Assembly: GCF_017571495.1 (NCBI RefSeq) | Contig: NZ_JAGETZ010000008.1 | Coordinates: 186,001 to 250,000, forward strand | Source: Hymenobacter negativus | GTDB taxonomy: Bacteria > Bacteroidota > Bacteroidia > Cytophagales > Hymenobacteraceae | Direction of reading: 5' to 3' | Length of the DNA stretch: 64,000 nt | In this document: piece after piece, positions 51,358 through 58,935 of the stretch | How the letters are laid out: every line of letters starts with the position of its first letter | Numbering within the stretch: the first letter of the stretch is position 1 | The notes under the pieces: model-generated | Databases searched by the model: none | What the model was told of the DNA's origin: nothing | The model's input: the letters and a program-made list of their open reading frames with translations, nothing else | Program-made: the position numbers and the translations under genes

Positions 51358-51378
51358 CAGGCGTCGGGCTTCATCGTG
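51358..51378 (-). repeat. Cargo tag 4 (DEARRL-coding)
   Basis: On the minus strand GATGAAGCCCGACGCCTGG encodes DEARRL, followed by VLK and a stop; it lies upstream of the S74 gene. Confidence 0.65.
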
Positions 51379-51393
51379 AAGTTGCCAAGCTAC

Positions 51394-51425
51394 GAAAAAG
51401 CCCCGACTGGTGGGCCGGGGCTTTC
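51394..51425. terminator. Bidirectional terminator
   Basis: AAAAAGCCCCGACTGG...CCGGGGCTTTCG; on the minus strand a T-run follows and leads into CGTAGCTTGG, a promoter-like sequence pointing at the S74 gene. Confidence 0.75.
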
Positions 51426-51430
51426 GCAAT

Positions 51431-51459
51431 GCTGTGGAGGGGGGAATCGAACCCCCGCT
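51431..51459 (-). other. tRNA 3'-end-like sequence (T arm plus acceptor strand)
   Basis: On the minus strand GGGGG-TTCGATT-CCCCC is directly followed by CTCCACA, the layout of a tRNA T arm and 3' acceptor strand. A matching TGTGGAG occurs at 51530-51536 inside the next gene, but the 73 bases between do not fold as D and anticodon arms. A fragment left by integration at a tRNA or tmRNA gene is possible, as is chance. Confidence 0.4.
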
Positions 51460-51461
51460 CT

Positions 51462-51725
51462 CTATCGAACCGCTGGGTATTGTACCTGACTTACTAAGCG
51501 CGGTTGAAGCGTGTACTGAACCACTTTCACTCCACAGATGACGAGAGGCGCTCCAACAATGAGGATTTTATTCATCACATTAAAGTTGAATCGTTTACTA
51601 ATAGCCAACAAACCTGTAAGAATGAAGTGTCCAACAATCAGATTGAGGACATACTCCGCGCCGTGGGTAATGAAAGGGTTCGTTAACGCTTCAACCGCTA
51701 CAGTTGACAAACCAGGAAAATACAC
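51462..51725 (-). CDS. Two-helix membrane protein, 87 residues
   Basis: An 87-residue protein with two predicted membrane helices (about 27-44, VLNLIVGHFILTGLLAI, and 52-70, ILIVGAPLVICGVKVV), separated by a basic loop (SKRFNFNVMNK). The TM layout and clean start support a real gene. Function unknown. Its end overlaps a tRNA-like stretch. Confidence 0.6.
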   Translation of the reverse strand: MYFPGLSTVAVEALTNPFITHGAEYVLNLIVGHFILTGLLAISKRFNFNVMNKILIVGAPLVICGVKVVQYTLQPRLVSQVQYPAVR

Positions 51726-51868
51726 CAGCAGCCCAGCCTAAACGCCGCCATGGGCATCTGTTTTCTTGCTAATGATAGCCAAATATACAAACATTCCAGC
51801 CCCAGCCGGTCAATAATGTATTCGCTCCGGCCGTGGTTGGCAGCGTAAGGTAGTGAGCAGATACAGAA

Positions 51869-51894
51869 AAGCCCAGCCGGTTCGGGCTGGGCTT
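51869..51894. terminator. Hairpin downstream of the DUF2441-like gene
   Basis: AAGCCCAGC and GCTGGGCTT pair around an eight-base loop; no long T-run, so terminator function is uncertain. Confidence 0.5.
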
Positions 51895-52008
51895 CCGCAC
51901 CCCAGGGGCACCAGCCCCAGCATCCGTAGTCGCACCGGGTTCTACACCGGGCCGTACGGCGCGAAAGGGCGGGCCGGCCGGGGGCGGCTTGGGGTTGAGT
52001 TGTTCAAC

Positions 52009-52023
52009 GCCCAAGCGGTGGGG
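52009..52023 (-). repeat. Cargo tag 3 (RLGVE-coding, diverged)
   Basis: On the minus strand CCCCACCGCTTGGGCGTTG encodes the end of the tag (HRLGVE), but the frame then continues into a Pro-rich stretch instead of stopping. It is upstream of the 87-residue gene. Confidence 0.4.
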
Positions 52024-52040
52024 TAATTATAGAGAGAAAG

Positions 52041-52604
52041 CTAGTCCACTTGCTCCAAAACGTGAACAGGCCCCTGCATGAGCACTTCCCAAAAAGGCGT
52101 CGGGCTGGCCGTGCCGCTCCAGTAGCGTTCAGCGACCACCATCGTGCTCGGCAACCCCGCGCCCATGTGTAGGTACGTCATGTCGGCGCTGAAGTGCTGT
52201 TCGCACGTTACGCGGTGAATAGCGCCTCGGCCCTGGCTGTAGGAGCGCCGAAAGTGTTGTGCCTCGGCCAGCGTTCGGCACCCAAAAAAGGAGGTGAATC
52301 GGGAGGGAAGCGTCGGAAACCGATAAAGTCTAACCAGTTCGTATGCTAGTTCCATCATAGGATGGTGCTGGGTGTAGCTGGTGCCATGCTCATTATAAAG
52401 GTACTGGTAGTCACCGAATAAGTATTGCTCACCATGCCGGGAAATGCCCGACCCATACAATCGCTGGAGCAGGTGCAGTGCATCGCTCTTGGTGTGCAGT
52501 TCTTCAATCGACCAAATAGCATCCGCTGCCGTTGGAATTGTTAATTCCAGGGTTGACTGAAGAAATGGGCCATCCCGAAAAACACGATAAAACTCTTGTG
52601 ACAT
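52041..52604 (-). CDS. DUF2441-like protein (tentative)
   Basis: A 187-residue soluble protein: EQYLFGDYQYLYNEHG, PTLPSRFTSFFGCRTLAEAQHFR, and a C-terminal VAERYWSG...PFWEVLMQGPVHVLEQV. The SRFTSFFG, ERYW and final WE-x-L-x-x-G segments resemble DUF2441, whose members may share an ADP-ribosyltransferase-like fold; I am not certain of the match. The start follows cargo tag 2 within 14 bp. It may act on the host or on a competing phage, but this is only inferred from its place. Confidence 0.6.
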   Translation of the reverse strand: MSQEFYRVFRDGPFLQSTLELTIPTAADAIWSIEELHTKSDALHLLQRLYGSGISRHGEQYLFGDYQYLYNEHGTSYTQHHPMMELAYELVRLYRFPTLPSRFTSFFGCRTLAEAQHFRRSYSQGRGAIHRVTCEQHFSADMTYLHMGAGLPSTMVVAERYWSGTASPTPFWEVLMQGPVHVLEQVD

Positions 52605-52617
52605 AGGCTAGGAAATG

Positions 52618-52640
52618 CCCAGGCGGCGGGCTTCGTCAAG
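52618..52640 (-). repeat. Cargo tag 2 (LDEARRLGIS-coding)
   Basis: On the minus strand GACGAAGCCCGCCGCCTGGG encodes DEARRLG, then IS and a TAG stop. It lies between the membrane-protein gene (ends 52654) and the DUF2441-like gene (starts 52604). Confidence 0.7.
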
Positions 52641-52653
52641 GGACAGGGGGCCG

Positions 52654-53046
52654 TTAGATTGGCTGGAGGCTGGGCCGGTGAAAGAGCAGTACCAGCGCCC
52701 AAAGCTGCGTTACCTGTCCTATGGCATAGCTGGCGGCGGCTGGCCAACTGGTGCGCCACGTGTGCAGCAGCCGCTCCGGGTGATAGGTGAAGTTCAGCAC
52801 CAGACTGCCGACAAAAAGAACCAGCAACAGGTACTTCGCCCATTGTTTGCCGAGGCGAATGGCGTAGTACCAGCCGGCTATCAGCAAGTACACACCAACC
52901 TCCATCCACCATTTCATCGGTTTGGCAGTGGCCGGCAAGGTGTGGCCTAACAGGTGAAGCCGCCAAAGAACCCCGGAGATGAACAAGCCGACCAGTAGAA
53001 CATTGGAAGCTTCTATTTCGCGCCTTCGATGTGGAGTGGGTTGCAT
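52654..53046 (-). CDS. Four-helix membrane protein of unknown function
   Basis: A 130-residue protein with four predicted membrane helices (about 17-32, 46-62, 70-84 and 105-122) and an Arg-rich start (PHRRREIEAS). Similar small proteins are common in Bacteroidota genomes with unknown role. A promoter-like TATATCTTCG precedes the start at 53046. Confidence 0.7.
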   Translation of the reverse strand: MQPTPHRRREIEASNVLLVGLFISGVLWRLHLLGHTLPATAKPMKWWMEVGVYLLIAGWYYAIRLGKQWAKYLLLVLFVGSLVLNFTYHPERLLHTWRTSWPAAASYAIGQVTQLWALVLLFHRPSLQPI

Positions 53047-53076
53047 AGGGCGCGAAGATATAGGATAGCTTATTCG

Positions 53077-53197
53077 ACTCCCAGGCGGCGGGCTTCGTCG
53101 AGCAGCTATGAAGCCGTTGGGGCGCTGTGCAACAAAGGTTGAGGCGGCGTTGCTATGCCGGTTTGGGTGCTGGGTAGCTTTGGTGAGAATCAGATGC
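53077..53197 (+). promoter_or_regulatory. Duplicated promoter-operator block, copy B
   Basis: This block matches 47792-47913 over about 120 bp with around 15 differences. It ends 10 bp before the tape-measure start and includes the promoter TTG (53150-53152) and TAGCTTTG (53175-53182). The inverted repeat at the -33 region reads GCGGCGTTGCTATGCCGG; a T-A pair of copy A is C-G here, so pairing is kept. The block includes tag 1 at its left end. Confidence 0.65.
53080..53105 (-). repeat. Cargo tag 1 (LLDEARRLGVE-coding)
   Basis: On the minus strand GACGAAGCCCGCCGCCTGGG encodes DEARRLG, then VE and a TAA stop. The four-helix membrane-protein gene starts at 53046. Confidence 0.7.
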
Positions 53198-53206
53198 TAT
53201 TCGACT

Positions 53207-55741
53207 ATGGGACAGGAAAACGTTGTTGTGTTGCGCGTGCAACTCGATGAGGGCGAAACCGAAAAACAGATTGCCAAGGTTGCCAGCGAAATAGAGGCCA
53301 CCAAAAAAGCCCAAGCCGCACTCACCAAAGAGCGAGAGCTAGGACGGCTAAGCGATGAGGCGTATAACCAGCAGGCAGTTAAGCTACAACTACAGCTAAA
53401 GGGTCAGCAGCAAGAACAATCGGCCCTCACCAAAACCCTCACCAGCTACCGCGCCATGATGACCAGCGCCACGGGTTCGGTTGACCAGCTCAAAGCCAAA
53501 GCCGCGCTGCTCACTACGCAGTACAACGCCCTGAGCGAATCCGAGCGCACCACCAGCGAAGCGGGCAAGGTGCTCACGGCCGAGTTAGAAGCCACCAATA
53601 AGGCCCTATTGGAAGCGGGACAAAAAGTGGGGGACAACCGGCGCGGGGTGGGGGCCTACAAAGAGGCCATTTTGGGGGCGGCCAAAGAAAGCGGCCTGTT
53701 TGGGTCCGTGACCGAGCGGCTATCCGGCGTTCAGGAAAAGTACGCGGCGGCCCAAAAACTCACGGCTTTTGTAACGGCCGAAACCACCGGCGTAACCAAA
53801 GCCCTGCGCGTAGCCTTCCTGGCCATTCCATTGTTCGCCGTTATCGCTTTGCTGGGCACACTTTATACCTTTCTGACCAGCACACAGAAAGGCATGGATT
53901 TCGTGGAGCGCAAAACGGCCGCTGTGGGCGCTGCTTTCAGTGTGCTGCTGAAAATCGTTGCCCCAATCGGCGAGGCCATGTTGCGCGTATTCACCGACCC
54001 TAAGCAGGCGGTATTGGACTTGGTAAGTTTCTTGGAAACGAACGTAGCCAACCGATTTAAAGCATTCGGGGTGCTAGTGGATGCCATCCGTAACCGGGAT
54101 TTTGGCAAGCTGACCGATGGTCTTATCCAGCTTACTACCGGTATCACGGACGGCACGGCAAAGGCAAAAGCGCTCGTAGCAGAGCTAGGCAACGCGGCCA
54201 CGGCACAGGAGCAGCTTACGGGTGAAACCCAACGGATTCGCGCCGCTGAACGGGCGCTGAACGTCGAACGTGACGAGAGCCGGGCCAAGATTGAAAGCCT
54301 TAAAAAACTGAGCGACGATTCTACGAAAAGCACTGCTGTCCGTGCCGTGGCGGCGAAGCAGGCAGCGCAAATAGAAAACGGGCTGCTTGCGGCCCAACTC
54401 AAGCTTCAGCAGGATAAAATCAACAACCTGCAAGCAGAGCAGCGAATCAAAGGCAACATCACCAACGAGGATAAACAGGCAATGGCCGACCTGCGAAGCG
54501 AACGAGCCAAGACGATTCAGGAAAGCGAAACGCTTTCTACCGAGTTGCAGAATAAGATTAACTCGCTGGCAACTGAGGCGGCGGCGAAGACTGAGGCAGC
54601 CCGCAAAGCACTGGACGAGGCCATGCTAAAGCGTATCGAGGCCGAAAACGCGGCTGGCTTAAGCCGAGAAGCCGCAGCCGCAAAGTTTCTGGATGACCAG
54701 CTCAAAGGCGACCAACTGCGAATTGCCTCAAACCAACGGGTTATCGACGAAAAGAAGGCGCAGGACTCCGCAGCCTTACAGGCCGACATAGCGCTATTAA
54801 CCCGCAGTCTTGAAACACGCCGATTGGCCATTGAGCAGAGCTATGGTGATGGCAAGGTTTCTAAGCAGGAATACGAGAATCAGTTGCAGCTTATCGAGCA
54901 GGGCAGCGTTGCCGCCCGTATTGTGCTAGCCAAGCACTACAGCCAAGACACCACGGCTTTGGAGCGCCAAGCCGCACAAGCCAAAATCGCTGCAATTGAA
55001 AAAGTGGCCGAAAAAGAAAAGAGCGAACACGATAAGCGCATTGCGCTAGCCGAACAGATGGCAGGCAACCTGCTTGACATTTTCTATGAAACCGTTACAA
55101 CATCAGGAGCAACGATTGAGGATTTTGCCAAGCGAAGCCTAGAAATGCTGATTGATAGCGTGCGCAAAGAGGTTTATGCTGCCCAGATTAAAATACTTGT
55201 CAACAGTTTCGCAACTGCTGACAGCATAGCAACTTTCGGAGCAACAGGTGGCTTTAGGGCATTGGGTATAATAGCCGCAGTCACAGCGGCTACAGCGCCA
55301 TTGGAGGCAGCGCTAAAGCAGAGCCAGGCCAAATTTGCTCAGGGCGGCCTAGTGGTAGACGGCCCCTCCCATGCTCAAGGCGGCGTGCAACTGTGGCACC
55401 AGAACGGCGCACACTTGGGAGAGTTGGAGGGCGGCGAAGCGGTGATTAATAAGCGGTCTACTTCGCTTTTCCTCCCCATCCTAAGCCACCTAAATGAACT
55501 CGGTGGTGGCCGGGCCCTGCTGCCTGCCGGCCCGCTCTTTCGCCACATGGCCCTAGGTGGTATCGCTGCGCCTTTGCTGAGCCAACAAGGGGGAGGGCCA
55601 AGCGTAGCGCCAATTGACTACGCCCGTTTAGGTGCTTCAGTAGCCGAGGCCCTACGAAAGAACCCACCAGTAACTAAGTGGTCCGACTTCAAAGCAGCCG
55701 AGGGCCGCGCCGCCTACACCGATTCGATTGCCAGTAGTTAA
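53207..55741 (+). CDS. Phage tail tape-measure protein
   Basis: An 844-residue protein from ATG 53207: long coiled-coil stretches (about 15-150 and 320-570, rich in Ala, Glu, Lys and Gln), a hydrophobic central region with three helices (about 200-220, 245-265) and a C-terminal Gly-rich soluble part (QGGLVVDGPSHAQGGV, NGAHLGELEGGEAVI), which is typical of tape-measure C termini. It sets tail length and may form a DNA channel. It is on the plus strand, opposite to the other phage genes, and no tail neighbours are next to it. Its stop overlaps that of the SHOCT gene. Confidence 0.85.
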   Translation: MGQENVVVLRVQLDEGETEKQIAKVASEIEATKKAQAALTKERELGRLSDEAYNQQAVKLQLQLKGQQQEQSALTKTLTSYRAMMTSATGSVDQLKAKAALLTTQYNALSESERTTSEAGKVLTAELEATNKALLEAGQKVGDNRRGVGAYKEAILGAAKESGLFGSVTERLSGVQEKYAAAQKLTAFVTAETTGVTKALRVAFLAIPLFAVIALLGTLYTFLTSTQKGMDFVERKTAAVGAAFSVLLKIVAPIGEAMLRVFTDPKQAVLDLVSFLETNVANRFKAFGVLVDAIRNRDFGKLTDGLIQLTTGITDGTAKAKALVAELGNAATAQEQLTGETQRIRAAERALNVERDESRAKIESLKKLSDDSTKSTAVRAVAAKQAAQIENGLLAAQLKLQQDKINNLQAEQRIKGNITNEDKQAMADLRSERAKTIQESETLSTELQNKINSLATEAAAKTEAARKALDEAMLKRIEAENAAGLSREAAAAKFLDDQLKGDQLRIASNQRVIDEKKAQDSAALQADIALLTRSLETRRLAIEQSYGDGKVSKQEYENQLQLIEQGSVAARIVLAKHYSQDTTALERQAAQAKIAAIEKVAEKEKSEHDKRIALAEQMAGNLLDIFYETVTTSGATIEDFAKRSLEMLIDSVRKEVYAAQIKILVNSFATADSIATFGATGGFRALGIIAAVTAATAPLEAALKQSQAKFAQGGLVVDGPSHAQGGVQLWHQNGAHLGELEGGEAVINKRSTSLFLPILSHLNELGGGRALLPAGPLFRHMALGGIAAPLLSQQGGGPSVAPIDYARLGASVAEALRKNPPVTKWSDFKAAEGRAAYTDSIASS

Positions 55742-56244
55742 CGGGCTAGCAGTTTGGCCTTCTGTGCGTCAAACTCAGCCTGGGTAAGCGTGCCATTGTC
55801 CAGCAGCGCCCTTAGCTTAATCAACTCATCAGCCACCCCGCCTGTCGTGGCAGGGGTGGCTTTCTTTTGATTGTTGGCCGTTCTGATTTCGCCCGTTTCT
55901 TCAGCAGAATTGAAATCAATAACAGCATTAAGCATACCTGACTTAAATACGACAGTGTACACAGAGCCTGTCTTATATGGTATCTCGCGTATCTCTTTCA
56001 CCACTGCCTTGCGGCCATTCCAAGTAGAAGGAAGGCTCGACTCTGTAGCCATTACTTGACGTGGAATAGAGGCGTATTTAAATGAGCCGTCCTCACGTTG
56101 GCCGTGTGTAAAAAAGAGTGTATCCCCAGCGTGCACTGTCGTACCTAGCCGAGAAGTATAAGTCTTAATAGGTCGCCCAATGATTTGACCACTGGCAGCA
56201 ACTGGCCCAGCAACCAGTAGGTAGAAAAGGAGTAGCTTTTTCAT
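55738..56244 (-). CDS. Secreted protein with C-terminal SHOCT domain
   Basis: A 168-residue protein from ATG 56244, with a signal peptide (MKKLLLFYLLVAGPVAASGQ), a beta-rich middle (TTVHAGDTLFFTHGQR, SVYTVVFKSGMLNAVIDF), and a short C-terminal SHOCT helix pair (ADELIKLRALLDNGTLTQAE then FDAQKAKLL). SHOCT modules are oligomerisation elements. It is convergent with the tape-measure gene; their stops overlap by 4 bp. A promoter-like TAGCTTCG and a palindrome lie upstream. Confidence 0.8.
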   Translation of the reverse strand: MKKLLLFYLLVAGPVAASGQIIGRPIKTYTSRLGTTVHAGDTLFFTHGQREDGSFKYASIPRQVMATESSLPSTWNGRKAVVKEIREIPYKTGSVYTVVFKSGMLNAVIDFNSAEETGEIRTANNQKKATPATTGGVADELIKLRALLDNGTLTQAEFDAQKAKLLAR

Positions 56245-56266
56245 GCCCGAAGCTACCAAAAATCTT

Positions 56267-56285
56267 TTGCCCGTTTTTCGGGCAA
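56267..56285 (-). promoter_or_regulatory. Palindrome upstream of the SHOCT gene
   Basis: TTGCCCG and CGGGCAA form perfect 7-bp arms around TTTTT, about 20 bp upstream of TAGCTTCG and the start at 56244. It may be an operator. Confidence 0.45.
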
Positions 56286-56298
56286 CACTCGCCGCACC

Positions 56299-56354
56299 CC
56301 AACGATTGCCCTGCGGCCGCTCTGAAGCCTATCGAGCTTCGCTCCGATTTACGG
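56299..56354 (+). repeat. Diverged relative of the 50-bp repeat
   Basis: CCAACGATTGCCC at the start and CGATTTACGG at the end match 48748-48803, while the middle has changed and contains a small indel. Confidence 0.45.
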
Positions 56355-56389
56355 GCGATTGACTTTTCAGGGAAATGGCCAAAGCCCAC

Positions 56390-56425
56390 GAAAAAGCCCC
56401 GACCTTAACCAGTCGGGGCTTTTTC
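56390..56425. terminator. Bidirectional terminator
   Basis: GAAAAAGCCCCGAC and GTCGGGGCTTTTTC are exact 14-bp arms around an eight-base loop; serves the minus-strand gene that ends at 56424 and plus-strand read-through. Confidence 0.9.
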
Positions 56426-58004
56426 AAAGCATAATACGCACAGGTAAAGGCACTGAAAAAACCTCTGTGCTGAGCGGCAGAAGCGGAAGGACTTGGCTAC
56501 TTTCTGAATAGCATTCATGCCTCCCGCCAAACAGTTCTTTTGGCATATAGCGCGAATCCTTGCATTGACGCTTTATGCTTTTTTCCAAGTCATACACACT
56601 TCCTGGTTCATTTCCCGAGTACAATGCCAGCAACTGAACATTGTAAGGTATTTTTTTGAATCTGGTAGCGACACTAGTATACGTAATTCCGACCTTATAG
56701 AACGCTTCTTCGCCTTTCCACATTCTGACTAGGTACAAAGTTGGCACTCTGCCTTGTTGTGCGCTCACCCACGCCGCACGGCTCCAGCCCGGCTGTCTTG
56801 ATTTTCCGCAATCAGCGCAACCGCGTTGACTAAATAATAAGCCGCCTGCATAGTTTTCAACCTCACCATGCAATGGGCAACTAAACACCACTTTGTTGCT
56901 CAGTCCGCTGTATTTCGTTTTAGAAAAATCAAAAAGAGGCCACAACTCACGGCATTTATCTAAAAATGAAACTTCATCCCACTCATTACGGACGCACTTA
57001 TTACAACCGCTACCTTGCAAATGATTGCCGGGGACTTGTTCAAACTCGCCGTGTTCGGGGCAAATTATTTTCAATTTAACCTGGCTTGACACATAGGCAG
57101 ATTTTGAATAATCGTACTTTCCCTCATGCACTTCGCGAGCCTTATCAATAAACATTTTGGTATTGTAGCGGCTGGCGTTTGCTGATAGTTCAAACCCGCA
57201 TTTAGAGCATCCAAAACCAAGTATGTGTGTGTATGGCAGTTGCTCAAAAGTGCCATGAACTGAGCAAATGATAGTGACCCTATCCTTTGACGTTGTGTAC
57301 TTTGCCAGTGAGTAATCATATAAATCGCCATGCGTTGCGCGGGCTCGTTCAATAAAAAAGTCCGTGTTTAACCGCTGGCTTTGCCCTCTTAAGGCGGCGC
57401 CACATTTCGCGCAACCATCGCCGCGTAAGTGGCTTTTTGCTTTCTGTGTGAACACGCCATGTGAAGTGCAACGAATACTAACCTTAAAATTTACTCCTGA
57501 ATACATCGTTTGCGAGTAATCATAACGGCTAGCTCCATGTACGGCCTGTGCCTTGGCAATGAATTCAGAGGTGTCGCGCACTGCTTTTCTTGCCCTCTCC
57601 ACCTTGCCACAACGCGGGCAGCCGTGACCTCGTGCATGGCTGCCAAGCGTTTGGTTAAAAGGGCCGTGTTGGGGGCAAATGATTTTAACCTGCTGACTTG
57701 CACCCGCGCACACTACCTGCGAATAGTCGTAAACACCCGCACCGTGTGCGGCTTCGGCTTTGGTTAAGAAATACGCAAGCCCTTTCGTTTGCTTTTGCAC
57801 TACATGCTTTCTTGCGCACAAATGACATCCTTTACCATTTGTGTGGCCATTTGGCGTTTGCTCAAAAGCGCCATGTTCGGGGCAGATAATTTTAACTTTC
57901 TGCATCGAGCCCTGATATACCGTTTCGGAGTAATCGTATTTGCTCAGACCATGAACGGCCTGGGCTTTTGCGATGAATTCTGCTTGTGTCAGTTTCTTAG
58001 GCAT
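56424..58004 (-). CDS. DUF723-like repeat protein with GIY-YIG-type C-terminal domain
   Basis: A 526-residue protein with six tandem repeats of about 65 residues (about 6-70, 76-140, 145-208, 213-275, 280-340, 342-400). Each has the pattern YDYS, K-x-x-I-x-C-x-x-HG-x-F, H-x-x-G-x-GC-x-x-C, so each holds a probable zinc knuckle of the DUF723 (homing-endonuclease-associated) type. The C terminus (about 415-526) has TLYLVRMW, FYKVGIT, a conserved Arg (ATRF) and DLEKSIKRQ with the acidic residue, as in GIY-YIG/T5orf172-like nucleases. It probably binds and cuts DNA. It lies 3 bp after the next gene upstream in a four-gene minus-strand operon. Confidence 0.78.
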   Translation of the reverse strand: MPKKLTQAEFIAKAQAVHGLSKYDYSETVYQGSMQKVKIICPEHGAFEQTPNGHTNGKGCHLCARKHVVQKQTKGLAYFLTKAEAAHGAGVYDYSQVVCAGASQQVKIICPQHGPFNQTLGSHARGHGCPRCGKVERARKAVRDTSEFIAKAQAVHGASRYDYSQTMYSGVNFKVSIRCTSHGVFTQKAKSHLRGDGCAKCGAALRGQSQRLNTDFFIERARATHGDLYDYSLAKYTTSKDRVTIICSVHGTFEQLPYTHILGFGCSKCGFELSANASRYNTKMFIDKAREVHEGKYDYSKSAYVSSQVKLKIICPEHGEFEQVPGNHLQGSGCNKCVRNEWDEVSFLDKCRELWPLFDFSKTKYSGLSNKVVFSCPLHGEVENYAGGLLFSQRGCADCGKSRQPGWSRAAWVSAQQGRVPTLYLVRMWKGEEAFYKVGITYTSVATRFKKIPYNVQLLALYSGNEPGSVYDLEKSIKRQCKDSRYMPKELFGGRHECYSESSQVLPLLPLSTEVFSVPLPVRIML

Positions 58005-58007
58005 GAT

Positions 58008-58418
58008 TTAAATATCAGTTTCTTGGTTTTGTAAAATGAAGGTGCCCACAGTAGGCAAGGCAGCCAGCAGCGGGGCTAATTCCGCGTAGCACTCCGACTT
58101 GCCCGCAAACGCTAGCAGCGGCACGTAAGGCGCAAAACATGAGCCGTGCAACCTTGCCTCCAGGTCAAAGACCTGGCCCGCATCCCAGCTGGAAAACCGG
58201 GCCACCGTGCGCCACTTGTAGCCCACGAAGCGCAGGGTTCGGAAGCGTTGCGTTAAGCTGAACGTGATGCCGATTTTGTAAAACACTTCGCCGTTGCCGT
58301 AGAGCTTTATCAAGTAGAGCACGGCCTTGCGCCCATTCTGATGACTCATCCACCATGCCCGCGTAACCCCACCACCGCGCCGGGCGGTGGGGTCATTGGT
58401 TGGTAAGGCGGCGCTCAT
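58008..58418 (-). CDS. Small GIY-YIG/T5orf172-like protein
   Basis: A 136-residue protein that is essentially a stand-alone version of the C-terminal domain of the next gene downstream: VLYLIKLYGNGEVFYKIGIT, a basic RFRTLRFVG, and DAGQVFDLEARLHG. The stop is 3 bp before the DUF723-like start. Its start overlaps the stop of the upstream gene by ATGA (58415-58418), indicating translational coupling. Function is probably a nuclease or its inactive regulator. Confidence 0.72.
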   Translation of the reverse strand: MSAALPTNDPTARRGGGVTRAWWMSHQNGRKAVLYLIKLYGNGEVFYKIGITFSLTQRFRTLRFVGYKWRTVARFSSWDAGQVFDLEARLHGSCFAPYVPLLAFAGKSECYAELAPLLAALPTVGTFILQNQETDI

Positions 58419-58921
58419 ACTCCCGCAGCCGTTTCGTCTTCGCCGGGATAAGCGACGTAGTGCGTCACCTCGTACACGTCCCAGGTTGCCTCGGTTTCGT
58501 CGGCCCGCAGGGGCCAGAGCAAGCCGGTGGCCGCGTTGTCCAAGGTCAACTCCAGGTAGTTGCCGCCAATGAACGCCAGCCGGCCAACCTGTGCTCGTTT
58601 TGCCTTGGTCGCAGCGTCCTGGTACACATGGGCGTATACCCGGCCCACCTCCAGCTCGTCCCGGTGCCAGACGGGGGCGATGTTGACCACGGTCCCACCG
58701 GGAAAGCGCGGGGCCATGTAGTCACAGGCAAACCGCAGGTAATGCCAGATAACATGCTGGCCGCGCCGGTCCGGGGTGGCGACGTATGCCGGGCTGTCGG
58801 TGCGGGGCTGCCAAGGCAAGCCCGGCTCCATGAAATAGCCGCGTTGGTCGGGCGTAAAGCCCATAAACGTAGCAGGCCAGCCGCGTTCGGCTGCCCGGTG
58901 GGCGTGGTGATTCCTGTCCAT
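58415..58921 (-). CDS. Hypothetical soluble protein of mobile-element operon
   Basis: A 168-residue protein: FMGFTPDQRGYFMEPGLPWQP, VIWHYLRFACDYMAPRFPGGTV, VYAHVYQDAATKAKRAQVG and LELTLDNAATGLLWPLRADE. No signal or membrane helix. No family recognised. It is second in the four-gene operon, 14 bp after the first gene and overlapping the third by 4 bp. Confidence 0.65.
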   Translation of the reverse strand: MDRNHHAHRAAERGWPATFMGFTPDQRGYFMEPGLPWQPRTDSPAYVATPDRRGQHVIWHYLRFACDYMAPRFPGGTVVNIAPVWHRDELEVGRVYAHVYQDAATKAKRAQVGRLAFIGGNYLELTLDNAATGLLWPLRADETEATWDVYEVTHYVAYPGEDETAAGV

Positions 58922-58935
58922 TGCATGACCTCCCC

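Noticed and set aside
51769..52014. 81-codon minus-strand frame
   Set aside because: Pro/Gly-rich translation across a hairpin; only its first residues match the cargo tag. Could be a remnant, but not a convincing gene.
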